NCBI GenBank assembly: GCA_948474755.1
Contig: CAOLHI010001649.1
Span: forward strand, 124,001 to 188,000
Direction: 5' to 3'
Source: Ctenosaura bakeri
Taxonomy: Eukaryota; Chordata; Lepidosauria; Squamata; Iguanidae
Length of the DNA stretch: 64,000 bases
Below the pieces are notes generated by a model. It saw only the letters and a list, made by a program, of their open reading frames with translations, made no database searches and was not told the origin of the DNA. Shown one piece after another: positions 1 through 12,010 of the stretch. Within the stretch, counting starts at the first letter, position 1; each line of letters opens with the position of its first letter. The translations under genes were made by a program, and so were the position numbers.

Positions 1-17
1 TCATCATCATCATCATC
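1..17. repeat. (TCA)n microsatellite
   Basis: The window opens with an uninterrupted trinucleotide TCA repeat of just over five units. It may continue upstream of the window edge. Confidence 0.9.
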
Positions 18-2134
18 TCATATATCCCTGTGTACCAACAGGACCCAAAGACAGGAGATTCCTTGTCTTATTTAGTGGCATCTTCTATTTCAACAGAGGA
101 CTCTCCTGTATGTAATAGAACACACATACAATTCAAAGCCAAAAACAGAAGCTGATGTCTTCAGTAACTCAGATTCTAAAGGGCTTCCAAACACTTTCCC
201 ATGTTTGCACTACCTTCAATTCATGGGATTTGTCCAGCCAGCCAGCCAGTCATCTTCTTCTGCTTAGCTCTAACCAGATAAGAGGCTACTTTGAGGCCAG
301 GAAGCCATTGCGTGGTTCCTTGCTGTGCTTCACAGCTAGGGAAGTTGCTGTGAAGGACTGAACTGCATTTGAGAATTCTGTTGAAGAAAATTGATCTGTG
401 CTTTGCATGCTTAAAAGTTCTTGCATGGGACCTTACTCCTACGATGACATGCATAGAATTGTATACCTGGTACAAAAATGTCCAAACTGATAAGTATCAG
501 AGCTTGTTTGAACTACAACTTCCAGAATGCCCCATCCAGTGTGGCTAGCATCTGTATTGGCTAGGAGATGTGGGAAGATGTGGCCCACAAAAAGTAATGT
601 TTCCAGACTATGATAAAACTTTACATCTGACCCTGTTTACTTTGGCTTGGCCCTTCCTATACTGCACCCATAGCCCTACCCACTGCTGTGGAGAATGACC
701 TCCCCAGTACCTCAGTGATGGTAGTGGTAGAGACAGAGGAGAGGAGGTCATTACATCATGCTTGAAAGAGGATAGTTTCTATTTCTGTTGTTTCAAGCTT
801 CCTAGTGGCATACGTTACTCAGAAGACTAATGTGTTTCTGGCCATTTTTTTTTTTAAAAAAATTACATTTGTCTCCATTTTCACCACGATTCTCCATTCC
901 TTTTCAACTTTATAAAAAAAAATCTGAAGATATGGGGTTATTAAGCAAGCAGAACCACTTTCCTAGCTCTGCTATTTTAAAATGTTCCCTGCTTCTTTGA
1001 ACTCTACAGTCCTAAGTGTGAAATGAACTCATAAAGTTGTCTTTATGCTCCTCAGTGATGAGTTAATTACATGCCAAAATTAACCTTTGTTAAGCTCAGT
1101 AATAGGACTTCTTTTTATCTCTGCAGCCAAGGTCTGTGTTAAAAATTCTTAATGATCTTGGATGAAAATCAATAATTTGTATGACTTCCATGTACAAACC
1201 AAGGAACGATATGTATCATTAAAATGTACTCTAATGATAACCTCAAGCTGAAACTGAAAGACAGAGCAATTCCTCAGAGGCTTCAAGGACATGTCTCTTA
1301 CCAGCCAAGGGGCCATGGAAGCCTCTAAAGGGAAGCGGCTATAGGGGACAGCTCATCTGCCCTTGAGCTCAGAGAAAGATTGAGCTAGGAAGGCAAGCTC
1401 TATGATCCACGTTCTTCAAATACTCTGCAGTATTCTCCAGTCTGTCCAGAAAGAGTGTATCATTACATCAGAGGTATAGGAATGGTGGCGAGCAAGAGGA
1501 AGCCATTGTCCCTTCAAACAAGAATTCTGCTCCCATAGTGAAATTTTCCTTCAGCTCCCAAATTTCTAGCTTCATAAAAAGTGAGACTCTGAAAATCATT
1601 CCCACCTAGAACTCTTCCATTTGCTATGTTCACATTCCCTTGGTCATTTTGTGTGCCCCTTTTCTTGGATGCCTAAACAGTGCTTCCAAATGCTCAGCTG
1701 AAGTTTTAAATTATTGCAATGCTAAAAACTTTGGCACTGAAGAAAAATTTCAGTTAAGGCAGAATTCTTGTAGAGGGGACAATACTCACATTTTACCAGT
1801 CCATAGATACACCTTGTGTTACATACAGAACAGTAAAAATCTTACAACAAAAGATTACATGCTGTCCTAATGATACAGATGGCTTTAACTTCCCCAACTT
1901 CATTGCTTCACTGCACTGCCATAGCACCTATGCTGCCTGGCAACAGCATTCCCATTGTTGCAGGTTACTGCAAGGTTGCATCCACAAGATTTAGCTATTT
2001 GTGGCCAAAATGCATGAAGGATAGCACCCAGGCACTCTGCTCCCAATCCTTGCAGCATTTCCCTTCACTAATCTCCTCATCTATCAATTTCTTCAATGCA
2101 AAACAGTTTGTGTCAGGATGGGAAACATGTGACT
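18..2134. other. Unassigned sequence, no gene seen
   Basis: This stretch is AT-rich and apparently single-copy. The open frames are under 85 codons, overlap on both strands and show no domain. A few homopolymer A/T runs (near 847-862 and 912-922) are the only simple repeats. I see no exon, RNA gene or transposon terminus here. Confidence 0.5.
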
Positions 2135-2225
2135 TTCTGATTGTTGGACTGCAACTCCCGTGATCCTTCAAAATGGGCTGTGCTGACTAGGGCTTATGGC
2201 AGGTACAGTCCAACAATATGTCATA
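2135..2225. mobile_element. Palindromic MITE fragment with 'ttgttggactgcaactccc' arm
   Basis: The left part reads ttgttggactgcaactccc and the right part ends in cagtccaacaat, roughly its inverse. This layout is typical of non-autonomous hAT-type palindromic elements common in reptile genomes. Termini and target duplication are not clear, so the copy is probably decayed. Related fragments occur near 11.2, 11.9 and 33.2 kb. A small piece with a gtccatccctg end follows near 2343-2356. Family placement is inferred from motif resemblance. Confidence 0.45.
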
Positions 2226-2689
2226 CATAGAAAAGTGAAGTTGGGTTCAGCAAAGAATTTCTGTGGCCATGATGGCTGGTGAACACTGTGAGATATAGTC
2301 CAGAAAAATAGCTTCTCCCAATCCTTGTCTAGAGGGGTGCAAGTTGTCCATCCCTGTTTTATATGATACTCTTTTTGATGATGTTAGCTGTTCATGGCCA
2401 TTTTATCAGCATAGGGATGACTGACAATTTCATTTGGTCAACTATTTTAATAAAAATGCTCCAAAATATACAATTTCCTTACAGATTTGCCAGAAAGAAC
2501 TTGAGATAAAACATTAGAAAGTGGGGGAAATGAAACTGACAGAATCACACAGACTGTGGGATTGTATGGCTTAACTCTTAGAAGCCTTGGTTTGAATCAT
2601 TGTGTATTCTATAATATTTGTGGTGCTAAATTGTGGACACTGCTCCACTTTTTTAGTCAAGCTCCTCATCATCACACTTTTTTAATTTA
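2226..2689. other. Unassigned sequence, no gene seen
   Basis: AT-rich, no open frame of note. Apart from the hAT-like end near 2343-2356 no element boundary was recognised. Confidence 0.45.
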
Positions 2690-2815
2690 GTTATGTTTGA
2701 ATATTTCAAATTGTTTCGTGTTTTAATTTCATTTTTATTTAGCCCTTCAACTGTAAACAATCTTGCATCCCATCCTGGGAGAAAGATGAGATAGAAATCC
2801 AATAAATAAGTAAAT
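2690..2815 (+). mobile_element. L2/CR1-type LINE 3' tail
   Basis: A T-rich 3' UTR-like run leads to ctgtaaacaatcttgcatcc, then gagaaagatgagatagaaat and a short AATAAATAAGTAAA tail. The order 'tgtaa...ccc...gagaaaggcgggatataaat + short tandem tail' is the usual 3' end of L2-like LINEs in squamates. Only the tail remains, with no reverse-transcriptase sequence. Confidence 0.55.
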
Positions 2816-3609
2816 GGTCCAGTTCCTTTTCTCTTTAATCTCCCTCACTTATCACTCAGATTTTCAGATTATAAAACCAGCCTTGACGGCTTCATAGAAC
2901 TTGTACAATTATGGTCTGCTTCTCACTGAAGTGGCAAACCAAGGCATTAGCCATCTTAAACAACTTTTAGAAATCTGGAGACAGTTAAAGGGCACAGAAA
3001 TATTCCCAATTGAGATACTGGATCTCTAGGAGGATGTCTCATCAAAACAAGCATCTCTCAAAGATGCTCACGTGTGAAAATTTCATTGCCTTTTTTTCCC
3101 AGGCAACTGTGTCACATCAGCTTCCACTGATGTAACCCCAGAGCATCTGCAGACACATTTGCCAGAGACAATAGGAGGAGAGCATTTGAAAGGGTTAGCC
3201 CTGTAGCTGTACCTACATCTTTATACAAATGCAAAGATAGGACAAATGTGGGATGGGTTTATAAAGAAGCTGAAGTGAAAAGGAGATAGATTGTGTGTGA
3301 CCTCAAATCAGATGTCATTACTTTCCAAGGTAACATTTACTGAATTCTTCCTTCAGGCTTTTTTTTTTTTTAATGTTGCAAAAAGTTAAAGTTTCACAGC
3401 TGTTTCCTGAATTGACTACTGCATTCCTAACAGCCAGATATTCAACATTAGGCACCACTGAATGCATCAGAGTGTTCAGCAGTGGCCAGTGGAACAGTTT
3501 GCTCTGTAAAATCACTGCCAGCCAGTGTGTGACAATATAGGAAGGGATGAAAATTCCCATCCCTACCTTTCCAACCTGAAAAGCAGCAATGGAGGTCAGG
3601 AGAATCTTG
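2816..3609. other. Unassigned sequence, no gene seen
   Basis: No transposon ends, RNA genes or exon-like frames recognised. A poly-T run lies at about 3358-3372. The 110-codon minus-strand frame over 3318-3650 runs into the adjacent MITE and has no domain. Confidence 0.45.
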
Positions 3610-3715
3610 GGCCATTTCCACACTAGACTGTTATATTCCACTTTCAACATCCAATGGAATCCTGGAGTTTGCAGTTTAGGGAGTGGAATAATAGCAGTCT
3701 AGTGTGGAAATGGCC
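3610..3715. mobile_element. Palindromic MITE, group A (internally deleted copy)
   Basis: The copy begins GGCCATTTCCACACTAGAC and ends with the exact inverse, GTCTAGTGTGGAAATGGCC. Between them lie the group-A internal words (tgttat, ccactttcaacatcc, ggaatcctgg, gtttgcagtttaggga). At 106 bp it is shorter than the 180-bp copy at 5654, having lost part of the second arm. No clean 3-bp target duplication is visible here. Related copies are at 5654, 39249, 39433, 50467 and 60366. Confidence 0.8.
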
Positions 3716-4715
3716 CTAGACAGCACCACAGGGTAGACAGTTTTTGCAGTGTGGGCTAAGCTACTGAAGGCAGCAGAGGGGACTGTTGAGTCAAAAATTT
3801 GGCACTTACATAGGGCTGGTTACAGCAGCCCATATCTCCACACAGTCACTACTCTATTGCCATATGGTAACCTTCAGCACTTTTGCCAAGCAATTCACCT
3901 CATGACCCACCATTGAGGACACCTAAACCAAAAGTTTAGAAGAGTGACTCTTGGTTGGGTAGGACTGGATTTGGAAGGGGGTTGAATAACAACTCCCAGA
4001 ATACTCCTGCACTGGTTGAGAATGATGAGATTTGCATTTTTGAGCTCTTCCTAAACCACATTCCCACAAACCAACATCTGGTCAGTATACATTACAAAAC
4101 CTTGTTTTCTCTTTCCTCCATTGATTCTCCCTCTGTGCTGATGGTGAGTGAACCAGCAGAGAAGTTGAGATGGGAGAAGCTTTTTTCAAGATGATGCTTT
4201 TTATCTTGCATTCATCCTGCTGTCCATCAAATGATAAGCAGCAAGATGTAACTTTCCTGTGTTCTCCTTCCACTTCCTTTATTTTCTTTCTTGTCACACA
4301 CAAACACATATATACACAAATCCATTAAGGAAGAAAAGACAGAATAGATATACAATGCCTTTTGACTTGTCACGCTTAGGACCGTACCATCTGGAAGCCT
4401 CCAAAGAGACAAAACTAAGAAGGAGAAAGAGTACACAGATTCCTTATAGAGAGTTACTATAGCTTTACATTGTATTAGCCCAAGATATGACTATGAATTT
4501 CATTTCAGATTGTTTTTCATAAGAATTTACCTAAGCCAAAATACTCTATATTCTATATTCACCACGGAAAATCTGGAGGGTTTTTTTTTTTTTCATGTAT
4601 GCAGGAACAACTGAAGCTGACCATCTACTCCCAGGAATCTAGGTGCTTCAAAGTTTGAATCCCAGTATAAGCAATCACATTTGTGATACTGAACTGGGTG
4701 ACAACCTCTGGTTTT
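3716..4715. other. Unassigned sequence, no gene seen
   Basis: Mixed-composition sequence with short overlapping open frames on both strands and no recognisable domain. No terminal repeats identified. Confidence 0.45.
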
Positions 4716-4945
4716 TCTGAGAGGCTCTTCATCTTGTACAGAAAAGGCAAGTGCACCATGTCTTCGCCATGCTGGGAACAACTGTACCTGTCAACCATGG
4801 CCAATGCCAAAGGGGGGAAAAATTGTTCATTTTAGTAGAATCAATCAAAATGTAGACATTTCTCCATATCTAGGCCTGAAATATTTTGAAGTTAAATAAT
4901 TGAAACTGTGGGAGAAAGTGAAACTTGACTGATTTCCCCATCCCT
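4716..4945 (+). repeat. Unclassified interspersed repeat D, diverged copy
   Basis: This stretch shares an ordered series of words with 26238-26487, 31455-31697 and 62020-62260. They are a 'gaggctcttcatcttgtacag' type head, a short gap, 'gctgggaacaactgtacctgtcaa', 'atggccaatgc', a T-rich middle, and a 'gggagaaagtgaaacttgactgatttcccc' type end. It is the most diverged of the four copies. No terminal inverted repeats, poly-A tail or coding sequence is visible, so its class is unknown. Confidence 0.4.
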
Positions 4946-5217
4946 ACCTGGTTCCTCTCTAAATATAGTGTGTCATATTGTTAAAAGGACAATAGCCATT
5001 CCAAGAAACTGTGTGGTTGGCTCCTCAATTCTTGTTTCTGTGGCATTCATGGAAGAACTCCAGCGAGCACTTTATAGCTGGAGCTGTAAACTTTGGAGAG
5101 GACAAGAATCCTTTATTATGGTGAGGCTAACACACATGGCAGTTGTTGCTAGTTACACAATGGGTGTGGTTGTCCAACACCATGTGAAACTTTCACCATT
5201 TCCTTGACTTTATTTGG

Positions 5218-5300
5218 GAAAATTTATTTATTTATTTATATTCATTTATATCTGCCTTTCACCGAATACTGAAAGTCAGGAGGGCTAAAAACAAATTTAA
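5218..5300 (-). mobile_element. L2-type LINE 3' tail (reverse)
   Basis: Read on the minus strand this is a 'gaaaggcagatataaatgaa' end followed by a TAAATAAATAAA tail, the same 3' terminus type as at 2690 and 28575. An A-rich, low-complexity region continues to about 5450 and may be its decayed 3' UTR. No coding part was found. Confidence 0.55.
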
Positions 5301-5653
5301 AACAATACAAATGAAAAAAAAATACTAAAGCATTAATAAAGGAATAAACATAAGATTTAAAAAACAATTAAAATGTTTATAAAATTAAAACATCAAACAT
5401 TAAAAATATTAAAATTTATTAAAGACTCTATACAAAACTTAAAAACAGCACTGCACAGCATTACAAACCTACTCCACTCATTTTAAAAGAGCCTGATGGC
5501 ACAAAAATGTTTTGACCTGCCAATGGAAGGAGAACAGAGATGGCACCATCCTGGCTTCTCTAGGGAGAGATCAAAGCCCACAAGAAAGAGTATTTTCCCA
5601 GGGGAATCTCACATTCATTCAAGACTTCTCATGCTCCATTCTCCCCACTCTAT

Positions 5654-5833
5654 GGCCATTTCCGCACTAGACTGTTATAGCGCTATGATTCGACTTTCAA
5701 CATCCTATGGAATCCTAGGGTTTGCAGTTTTGGGAGGGGCCAGCTGTCCCCTCCCGAAACTGCAAACCCCAGGATTCCATAGGACGTTGAAAGTCGAATC
5801 ATAGCGCTATAACAGTCTAGTGCGGAAATGGCT
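5654..5833. mobile_element. Near-perfect palindromic MITE, group A, with 3-bp TSD
   Basis: Two 86-bp arms (5654-5739 and 5748-5833) flank an 8-bp loop. By hand alignment they differ at 4 positions. The element starts GGCCATTTCCGCACTAGAC and ends with the inverse, and is flanked on both sides by TAT (5651-5653 and 5834-5836). It encodes nothing and would be moved by a transposase supplied elsewhere. High arm identity and the intact TSD suggest a relatively recent insertion. PIF/Harbinger transposases make 3-bp duplications, but the superfamily is inferred. Confidence 0.9.
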
Positions 5834-8098
5834 TATGTGATGTCACCTTTCCCTCTTCTTTCTAAACTCCATCCTTTTTCTTCAAAGACTTCCTGTTAAC
5901 TGCTTAATACTCCTCCCCAACCAAAACAAAGTCTTAGCTACATGCCATTCATCTCATCACATTCACTCCCCTATCTCTGGGCATTATCTAGAGCATTCGT
6001 TTATTTAAAAAATATGATAAATCATAAGTCTGTACCTCTCCTCTTCCTTCTTCTTCTCTTCTTGCCTCTTCCTGATTGTCTCTTCTCCTCAACTGAAATC
6101 GAGAGAATCAATTTTGATTACATTGCTCTGTTGTGCAGCACATTCACTGATGATACTATACTAATAATCAACCTCTTTCATAATCTCTGCATAAGTGCTC
6201 GTTGGTGGCCTTCTCTACTTAAACCAACTTGTTGCTAAGCCTGATACAAGCTTAGAATGGTGGTTACTAAACGTGGGTCCACACCTGTTGCTAGATTTCA
6301 ACAAGTGCCCATTGTTGTGACATATATATTCAAAAGCAATGCCTGTGATGAACATCTTACATCTCTGCTCAGAATGCTGGATCATTCTTTGCTCCATAGT
6401 TCTCATCCTTAGCAATACTTTGTAAATGATAGATCCATATAGTTCAGCATCTGCTAAACAGATTGGCTTCTTGATATGTGGAGCAGTTCCTCACTTGGGT
6501 CATGGGCTCTGTGTTTAGAAAAATATAGAAAAATTACCAGAGCTACAGTAATCCAGCATCTACACCATGTTGTCTGGGAGCAAATGTTTTCAGATATCAC
6601 AATAATGGCTCCATACAGGTCTGTGATTTAAGCAGGGGGTAGCTAATTTGGGGCAATTTTCAAATGTCTCTTGTATTTCCAATGCACTGTCAAAACTGTG
6701 ATGTGTACAGCATGCTTGAAAAGCCTATGCATATTTATAGCAACCTATTATGTTATCGTTATTAAATAATTATGATGCAGAATTTTATACCATTTGGCTG
6801 CCATCTTTAGCTAATGTATAAGGGATGTTTTTTTTTTTCAGTAAAAAAAAAAGGATTATAGCATGCTGTGCTGCTAGAACAACATCCAACATGTAATACA
6901 ATATTAACAGTGGCTTTGAAATGTAGAAGCTTTGCTTTGTGATGTCTTGACTTGTTTCCCTTCAAGCAACCTTCCAGTAAAAGAAAAGCACAGAGAACCG
7001 TAAAATAAAACCCCACAAAAACCTCTACTGCTTTCATTCCCTTTCTGCAGCTTTAGCAATAATTGATCTCTTTGTGCTTGGTGATTTTTTTTTAAAGGAA
7101 AAGGTGATGATTTGAATACAACCAGTGCCAAAACTTAAATACAATGCAAGTGACTTCTCTCCTGCTCTAACCTTTCATTTCAGAATGTTATAGGTTACAG
7201 ACAATTCTTGTTATTGTCATGTAAACAAATGTGGCATTGCCATTTTTATCTTCCGCTTATAATAAACATTGAAAAAGTTTCTCCACCTTTCCAAGTAGGC
7301 CCAAATTCTAGTTTGGAAAGGGTCTGAGAACTACTGTCCAGCAGTGGTAGTTTAAAAGCATGGGGCCAGGGCAAAGAAAAGAAGAAGAGATTCAACAATT
7401 TTTTTCACAAAAGTAAAGCTGAGTTCTGTTTCTGCTGACTCAGGAGGTAATCCCTGTAACAGCTTTCAAAGAAGCAAAGCACAGATCCATTCCTTCTAAC
7501 AGGTCCCCAGGTATAAAAATCAGAGCCTGATTCCATGCAACAGCTTTCTGATCAGTAGATAATGGCTTAAATCCTATTGCTACACCTGACCACAGTAGAG
7601 ATATTTAATTAATTGAATTTACCTATGCATTGACTCATCATTCAACAATGCACAATGCATCAGCTAACTAACAGGATTCTAGCCAATGACTCTTACATTA
7701 ACTCAGGCCACTGATCAGGATAACAGCAAAAAGCTTGTGGGCGGAATGGGAGCATACACACCCCAAAGGGCTGTGGATTGGAGGTTCCCTGCCCTTGACT
7801 GACATGAGCAGACCTGAGTGAGAGAGAAACTGCATGCAAGCTCCAGTTCTCATACTGAAAACAAGTCCCTGGGCTGAGCAGATGCTGAGCGTACTTTATT
7901 TTATAATTCTATGCATGTCCACCTTCCTGAGCTCCTCTTGTGCACAACCTTCCAGGGAGTCCAAGCACTTCATCTGATGAATCGAATATAAACTTAAGTG
8001 GTAGATATTTTCCAGGAGTTACTACAGAGGGGAGAGTGCACAAAGGACTACCTAAGAACTTTTACTCCCTATGTCTGCAAGATGGGAGGAAGGGTGCA
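5834..8098. other. Unassigned sequence, no gene seen
   Basis: About 2.3 kb of AT-rich, apparently unique sequence. Homopolymer A/T tracts lie near 6828-6851 and 7086-7096. Open frames are short and overlapping with no domain. No SINE, LINE or MITE termini recognised. Confidence 0.45.
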
Positions 8099-8517
8099 CA
8101 CCATTTCTGCAACTCACCCATTTTCAGCACTGGGGTGCGGTGCTCGCACGAGTAGCCTCCGGAGAGATGCTCTCGTGTCTGGGGTCCTTCGGCTCTGCAT
8201 GAGCTTCCTGCTCACATGAGAGCCCCGCCTCTTCCTTTCGCAGTGCAGCCTGGGACCTTCCCAGGCTGCACTGAGACAGCAAGCACAACTGGTGCGGCTC
8301 CCGAGGCTCCGCACGCAAAATAAGTGCGCGGCTCCCCAGAGTGATGCGCAACCGCACAGCATTTTTGACTTCAAGCCGAAAATGAAAAAATGTGGGTGTG
8401 GTCCATGTCAGGCCCTGGAGTGTCATGCAAATGTGAGAGCGTCATGTGGGCCGCTCCTCACATTTGTGCAATGCTCAAGGGGCCCTTTCGCATTGGAAAT
8501 GCCATGCGAAAAGGGCC
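8099..8517 (+). mobile_element. MITE, group B (~420 bp)
   Basis: The copy starts CACCATTTCTGCAACTCACC, a decayed GGCC-type terminus, and ends ATGCGAAAAGGGCC. Inside are group-B landmarks: a GC-rich centre with cagcctgggacc/ggtcccaggctg-like inverse halves, 'gagagccccgcctcttcctt', 'gccgaaaatga' and 'ggggccctttcgca'. It resembles the copies at 18467, 45480 and 56581. No intact TSD. The overlapping 70-100 codon frames reflect its GC-rich composition, not genes. Confidence 0.8.
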
Positions 8518-8959
8518 CAAGTTGATCAAGAACAGATGGTCACCCAGATCTACCAACAGAGAGAGAGAATCAACCTTTTTGTGTGGATGGTCAAGGGAGC
8601 AGCAGTGGCAGTCTCCTGGCTGTTCCTCCTCAGCCTCCTCATCCATTCCTTTCCACTAGAGGATGCAACTGTGTGAGGCATGTGGCTTATCCTGGTATTC
8701 TAAACTGGCCAACTGCCCTGAAGTGTGGTGAAGCAGAATTTAACAGGTAGCCTTGAGTCTTAGTTTAGGGGAAATACCAGGGTATAAATAAAAAACATCA
8801 TCAGCATCAGTATCATCAATGAAATGGGAGACTAGGCACCATTTCATCCTTTGCTGCAGCGGAGGGCTTTGGAAACAATAGCTATAAACCCATCCAGAGC
8901 CAGAGCAGACTCAAAGAGATCACTGAGGTGACTGGGTCTGCTGAAGAAACACAATTGAC
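8518..8959. other. Unassigned sequence, no gene seen
   Basis: No element boundaries recognised. A short imperfect (CAT)n-like stretch lies at about 8796-8818. Confidence 0.45.
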
Positions 8960-9553
8960 CAGTGGTTCCTAACCTGGGGTTGTTTTTGTATTCTTTTGTG
9001 TTCTTTTGTCAGGAATGTGGCAGCAGGCAGTGTGGGTGTTGAAGGATATGGTGACAGATATGTACCCCCACACCACATGCTGCTACACGTCCCCAACGAG
9101 ACATTCTCTTGACCTCAGAGAAATGCAAAGGCAAAAAATCTTGCCAAGAAAATCCCCATGGCAGGTTCACCTTAGGGTTGCCAGAAGTCAGTTTTCAAAG
9201 GGGAGAGACATGATAGCTAGAAAGAACCTCCCCCTGACAGTGGCACTTTGTTGCTGTGTGTCTTTAAATTTCTGACTTATGGCAACCCTATGGTGAACCT
9301 ATCACAAGGATTTTTGGGGGTTTTCCTTTGTCTTCCTCTGAGGCTGAGAGAATGTGACTTGCCCAAGGTCACCCAGTGTCTGAATGGGGATTTGAATCCT
9401 TGTTTCCAGAAACCTTTTATAAATAAATAAATAAATATTTGAATATTTAAATCTAAATTAAAATATTTAAATGTTGAGTTAAATCTTGGGGGACCCCAGC
9501 AACAGGTTATATTTACAAGAAGTCCCCAATAAAGAAAAGATTAAGAGCCACTG
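8960..9553. mobile_element. hAT-type non-autonomous element carrying a SINE
   Basis: The left end reads CAGTGGTTCCTAACCTGGGG and the right end reads gattaagagccactg, an imperfect inverse. This is the CAGTGGTTCTCAACCTGGGG-type terminus of MER5/Charlie-like hAT elements. Flanking 8-mers caattgac (8952-8959) and caataaac (9554-9561) match at 6 of 8 positions, as expected for an old hAT target duplication. A Sauria-type SINE fragment lies inside at 9249-9411, followed by an AAAT repeat. No transposase sequence. Confidence 0.7.
9249..9411 (-). mobile_element. Sauria-type SINE, 5'-truncated
   Basis: On the minus strand the copy runs from an 'aatccccattcaga'-like body, through 'gtgaccttgggcaagtcac' and 'ctcagaggaagacaa', to the BovB-like tail 'gttgccataagtcagaaatt'. 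The tRNA-like head (box A) is missing, so it is 5' truncated as LINE-mobilised SINEs often are. It lies within the hAT element 8960-9553. Confidence 0.85.
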
Positions 9554-11225
9554 CAATAAACAAGCACCATTTTATACTGTTGCTTTTTCAAAGTTTGAAA
9601 AGCAACTAAAGATGCAACTTTATCGATACTTTTAAAAAATAAATTAAATGGATACCAAATACACATGCACAGAACTGGGGTTGTCTTTTTCGACTCAGTG
9701 AGGACTTTATCAACATGTTCCCAACTCACATGGGCATTTTTTAATCAGAATATGTACAGGAGTATGTACACATGTGCTATGAGTGCTATGCATGTGAATG
9801 TCTTAGTAGATTTATCAATTGCCTGATTAAATGATGAGGACAATTTTGACGGAGTATTTTGTGAGAAGGAGACCTTCTCACAAAATGGTTGCCAATGGGA
9901 AGAACTTGTACATTCAGAAAAATAACTCCCCTGCTGGCCCTGGTGAGTCAAAAAGAAAAACCCGAGAGTCTAAACAATAGACTGTGGGGAACTCTAAAAT
10001 TTCAAACCCAATTACCCTCTTACTCCAACACTCATTTCACACAAGGGTAATTGCTGAATCTCGGGGGGGGGGCGGGAATCACCAGGCCTAGAAACTGAGT
10101 ACAAGGTCCAAATGGAATCCTTAAATGCGAAATCACATATTTGTTCCCACAACATACAGCAAAATATTCATTTCATTTCTCAGATGGAAAACTGGTACTT
10201 TTAAAAGAAACATTCAGACACAAGCCCTGGGCACTGTACACCACAACAACCCAAAACCTAAAACCTTAAGCACACACCAAAGGCAAAACACAGACCAAAA
10301 AGAGGGCTATAGTGGCTGACTCTGCAGCTTACAACACTCCTCTCTGTGTGTGTGTGTGTGTGTATGTGTGTTTTAAGGAGTTTTTCTTAACTTCAAAGAA
10401 GAGAGCCAGGGATGTGGCTGGGCATCACATTGAAGACTCTAGATCTTTAAGTAAGCCATAAGAAATTGTCAAGTATCACATCAGACTATCTGTCCATTTA
10501 TCCCGGGACTGTCTACTCTAGTGTCAGCTCTCCAGTTTCACAGGAGTATTTAATCACAATCCTGCAAAACTGAAGGTCATTTTTTTTTTTTAATGTATGC
10601 TGGTTTGATAGGAATTTGGTCTTCTAAATCCAAAAGTGAACTCAGATTTGCTCCATTACGTATAGTTTTTTTCCCACAACTTGCAGTGATGTTTATACTT
10701 TGTAATACGTGACTGGATGCTATTGATCAAAAATTGCCACATGAAATGGATTTTGTGGCCAGTTCTGAATATATTTATTTACAAAAACTATAAAACTTGT
10801 AAAATGTTATAATTCGTTGGTATGAGACTCAAAAATCCATTCAAAAGCACTAAAGGAAATTGCACTGGATAAAAATATCAAATTTGTGAAAGAACTGTGT
10901 CTGATGTGACATTTTTATTGTGTTTTTCATATTCAGCACATTAAAAACAGCTACAGTATGGGGGGGAAGGTTTTTTCATTGCAGGCTTGTGTTACATCAT
11001 CTATTACCTGATCTAGAGGCACCAGGAACTGATCCTGAGATCTTCCTCATACAAAATATATACTGTACATCTAAGCAACCATCCCAGCTTCCTAAAGAAA
11101 CTGTTTAAAGGATGAAATACAGTGCTAGATGGCCAAGGGGAATGGAAAAGTTTAGAAAACACCTTTAACCATCCTTCCTTTCTAACAATAATTCTTTACA
11201 ACAGGTGGGGAATATGTGGTTCTCT
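9554..11225. other. Unassigned sequence with one GT microsatellite and one short hairpin
   Basis: No gene or transposon seen. It contains a perfect 14-bp hairpin at 9856-9886, a G run at about 10062-10071, a (GT)n tract at 10344-10372 and a T run near 10580. Open frames are under 70 codons. Confidence 0.45.
10344..10372. repeat. (GT)n microsatellite
   Basis: A GT dinucleotide run broken once by an A, about 14 units. Confidence 0.9.
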
Positions 11226-11305
11226 TGATGTTGTTGCATCACAACTTCCATCAGCCTCAGCCAGTATAGCCAAGGGTCAGGGGAGATAGGAGTGGTAGTC
11301 CAACA
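11226..11305. mobile_element. Palindromic hAT-like MITE fragment
   Basis: A 'gatgttgttgcatcacaact' left part and a 'ggagtggtagtccaacaaca' right part are approximate inverses, around the usual 'catcagcctcagccagtata' middle. It is a decayed member of the same palindromic repeat class as 2135 and 33200. It directly abuts the group-B MITE at 11307. Confidence 0.5.
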
Positions 11306-11306
11306 A

Positions 11307-11736
11307 CACCTTTTCTCTTGGCATTCATCGTGCAAAAGGGCGTCTGGAGCATCACGCAATTGCGAGTAGCGTTTCAGATGACATCCTCGCAATTGTGCAA
11401 TGCTGCCAGGGCCAGCAAGTGCTGATTGCGCACTATATCATTTTCTGCTTTTAGTCAAAAATGGTGCATGACCATGCATCACTCTGGGGCCCCATGCACA
11501 CTTACCTTGCATGCGGAGCTCCGGAGCCACTGCCCTCGCATTTCCTCCCCCAGCGCAGCCTGGGAAAATACCCGGCTGCGCTGTGGAAGGAAGAGGTAGA
11601 GCCCTCATATTGCCTGCCGGCCAGCAGACAACTCCTGCAGAGCAGAAGCAGTGGGGACGCGAGAGCCTTACGGAAGAGGCTGCTCGCATGATCCCTGTGC
11701 GCCTGCGCCAGATGCAGGTAAGTTGCGGAAAGGGCC
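11307..11736 (-). mobile_element. MITE, group B (reverse orientation)
   Basis: The left end is decayed (caccttttctc). The right end, GTAAGTTGCGGAAAGGGCC, is well preserved. The interior carries the group-B landmarks in reverse order to the 8099 copy: a gggcgtctggagcatcacgc block, ggtgcatgaccatgcatcac, and the cagcctgggaaaa/ggctgcgctg centre. No intact TSD. Overlapping 75-90 codon frames on both strands are compositional. Confidence 0.8.
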
Positions 11737-11904
11737 CTAGAGAGTCTCATAGAGTGTTCACCTCTCTTTTACAGTGAAACCAGTGTGTTGCCAAGGGGAC
11801 GATGAAGAAGAAATTCTCTAGAAGAAATTCCCTTCAAGACTGAATGCCATCTTAAGTTATCTTTAGACAGGTATGATGAACTGTGACACTTAACACACTT
11901 TTTG

Positions 11905-12010
11905 GGATTGCAATTCTGCAGTCCCTTATCATTGGCTTACCTGGCTAGAGCTGATGGGATTTGTAGCCTGAAAACAGCTGGAAAGCTGGAGATAGTTGCC
12001 CATCCCTGAT
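11905..12010. mobile_element. hAT-like MITE fragment
   Basis: The fragment holds 'gggattgcaattctgcagtcc' and its rough inverse 'ctgatgggatttgtagcctg', and ends with 'gttgcccatccctg'. That end resembles the CAGGGATGGGCAAC terminus of hAT palindromic elements. The left terminus was not found. Confidence 0.45.
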
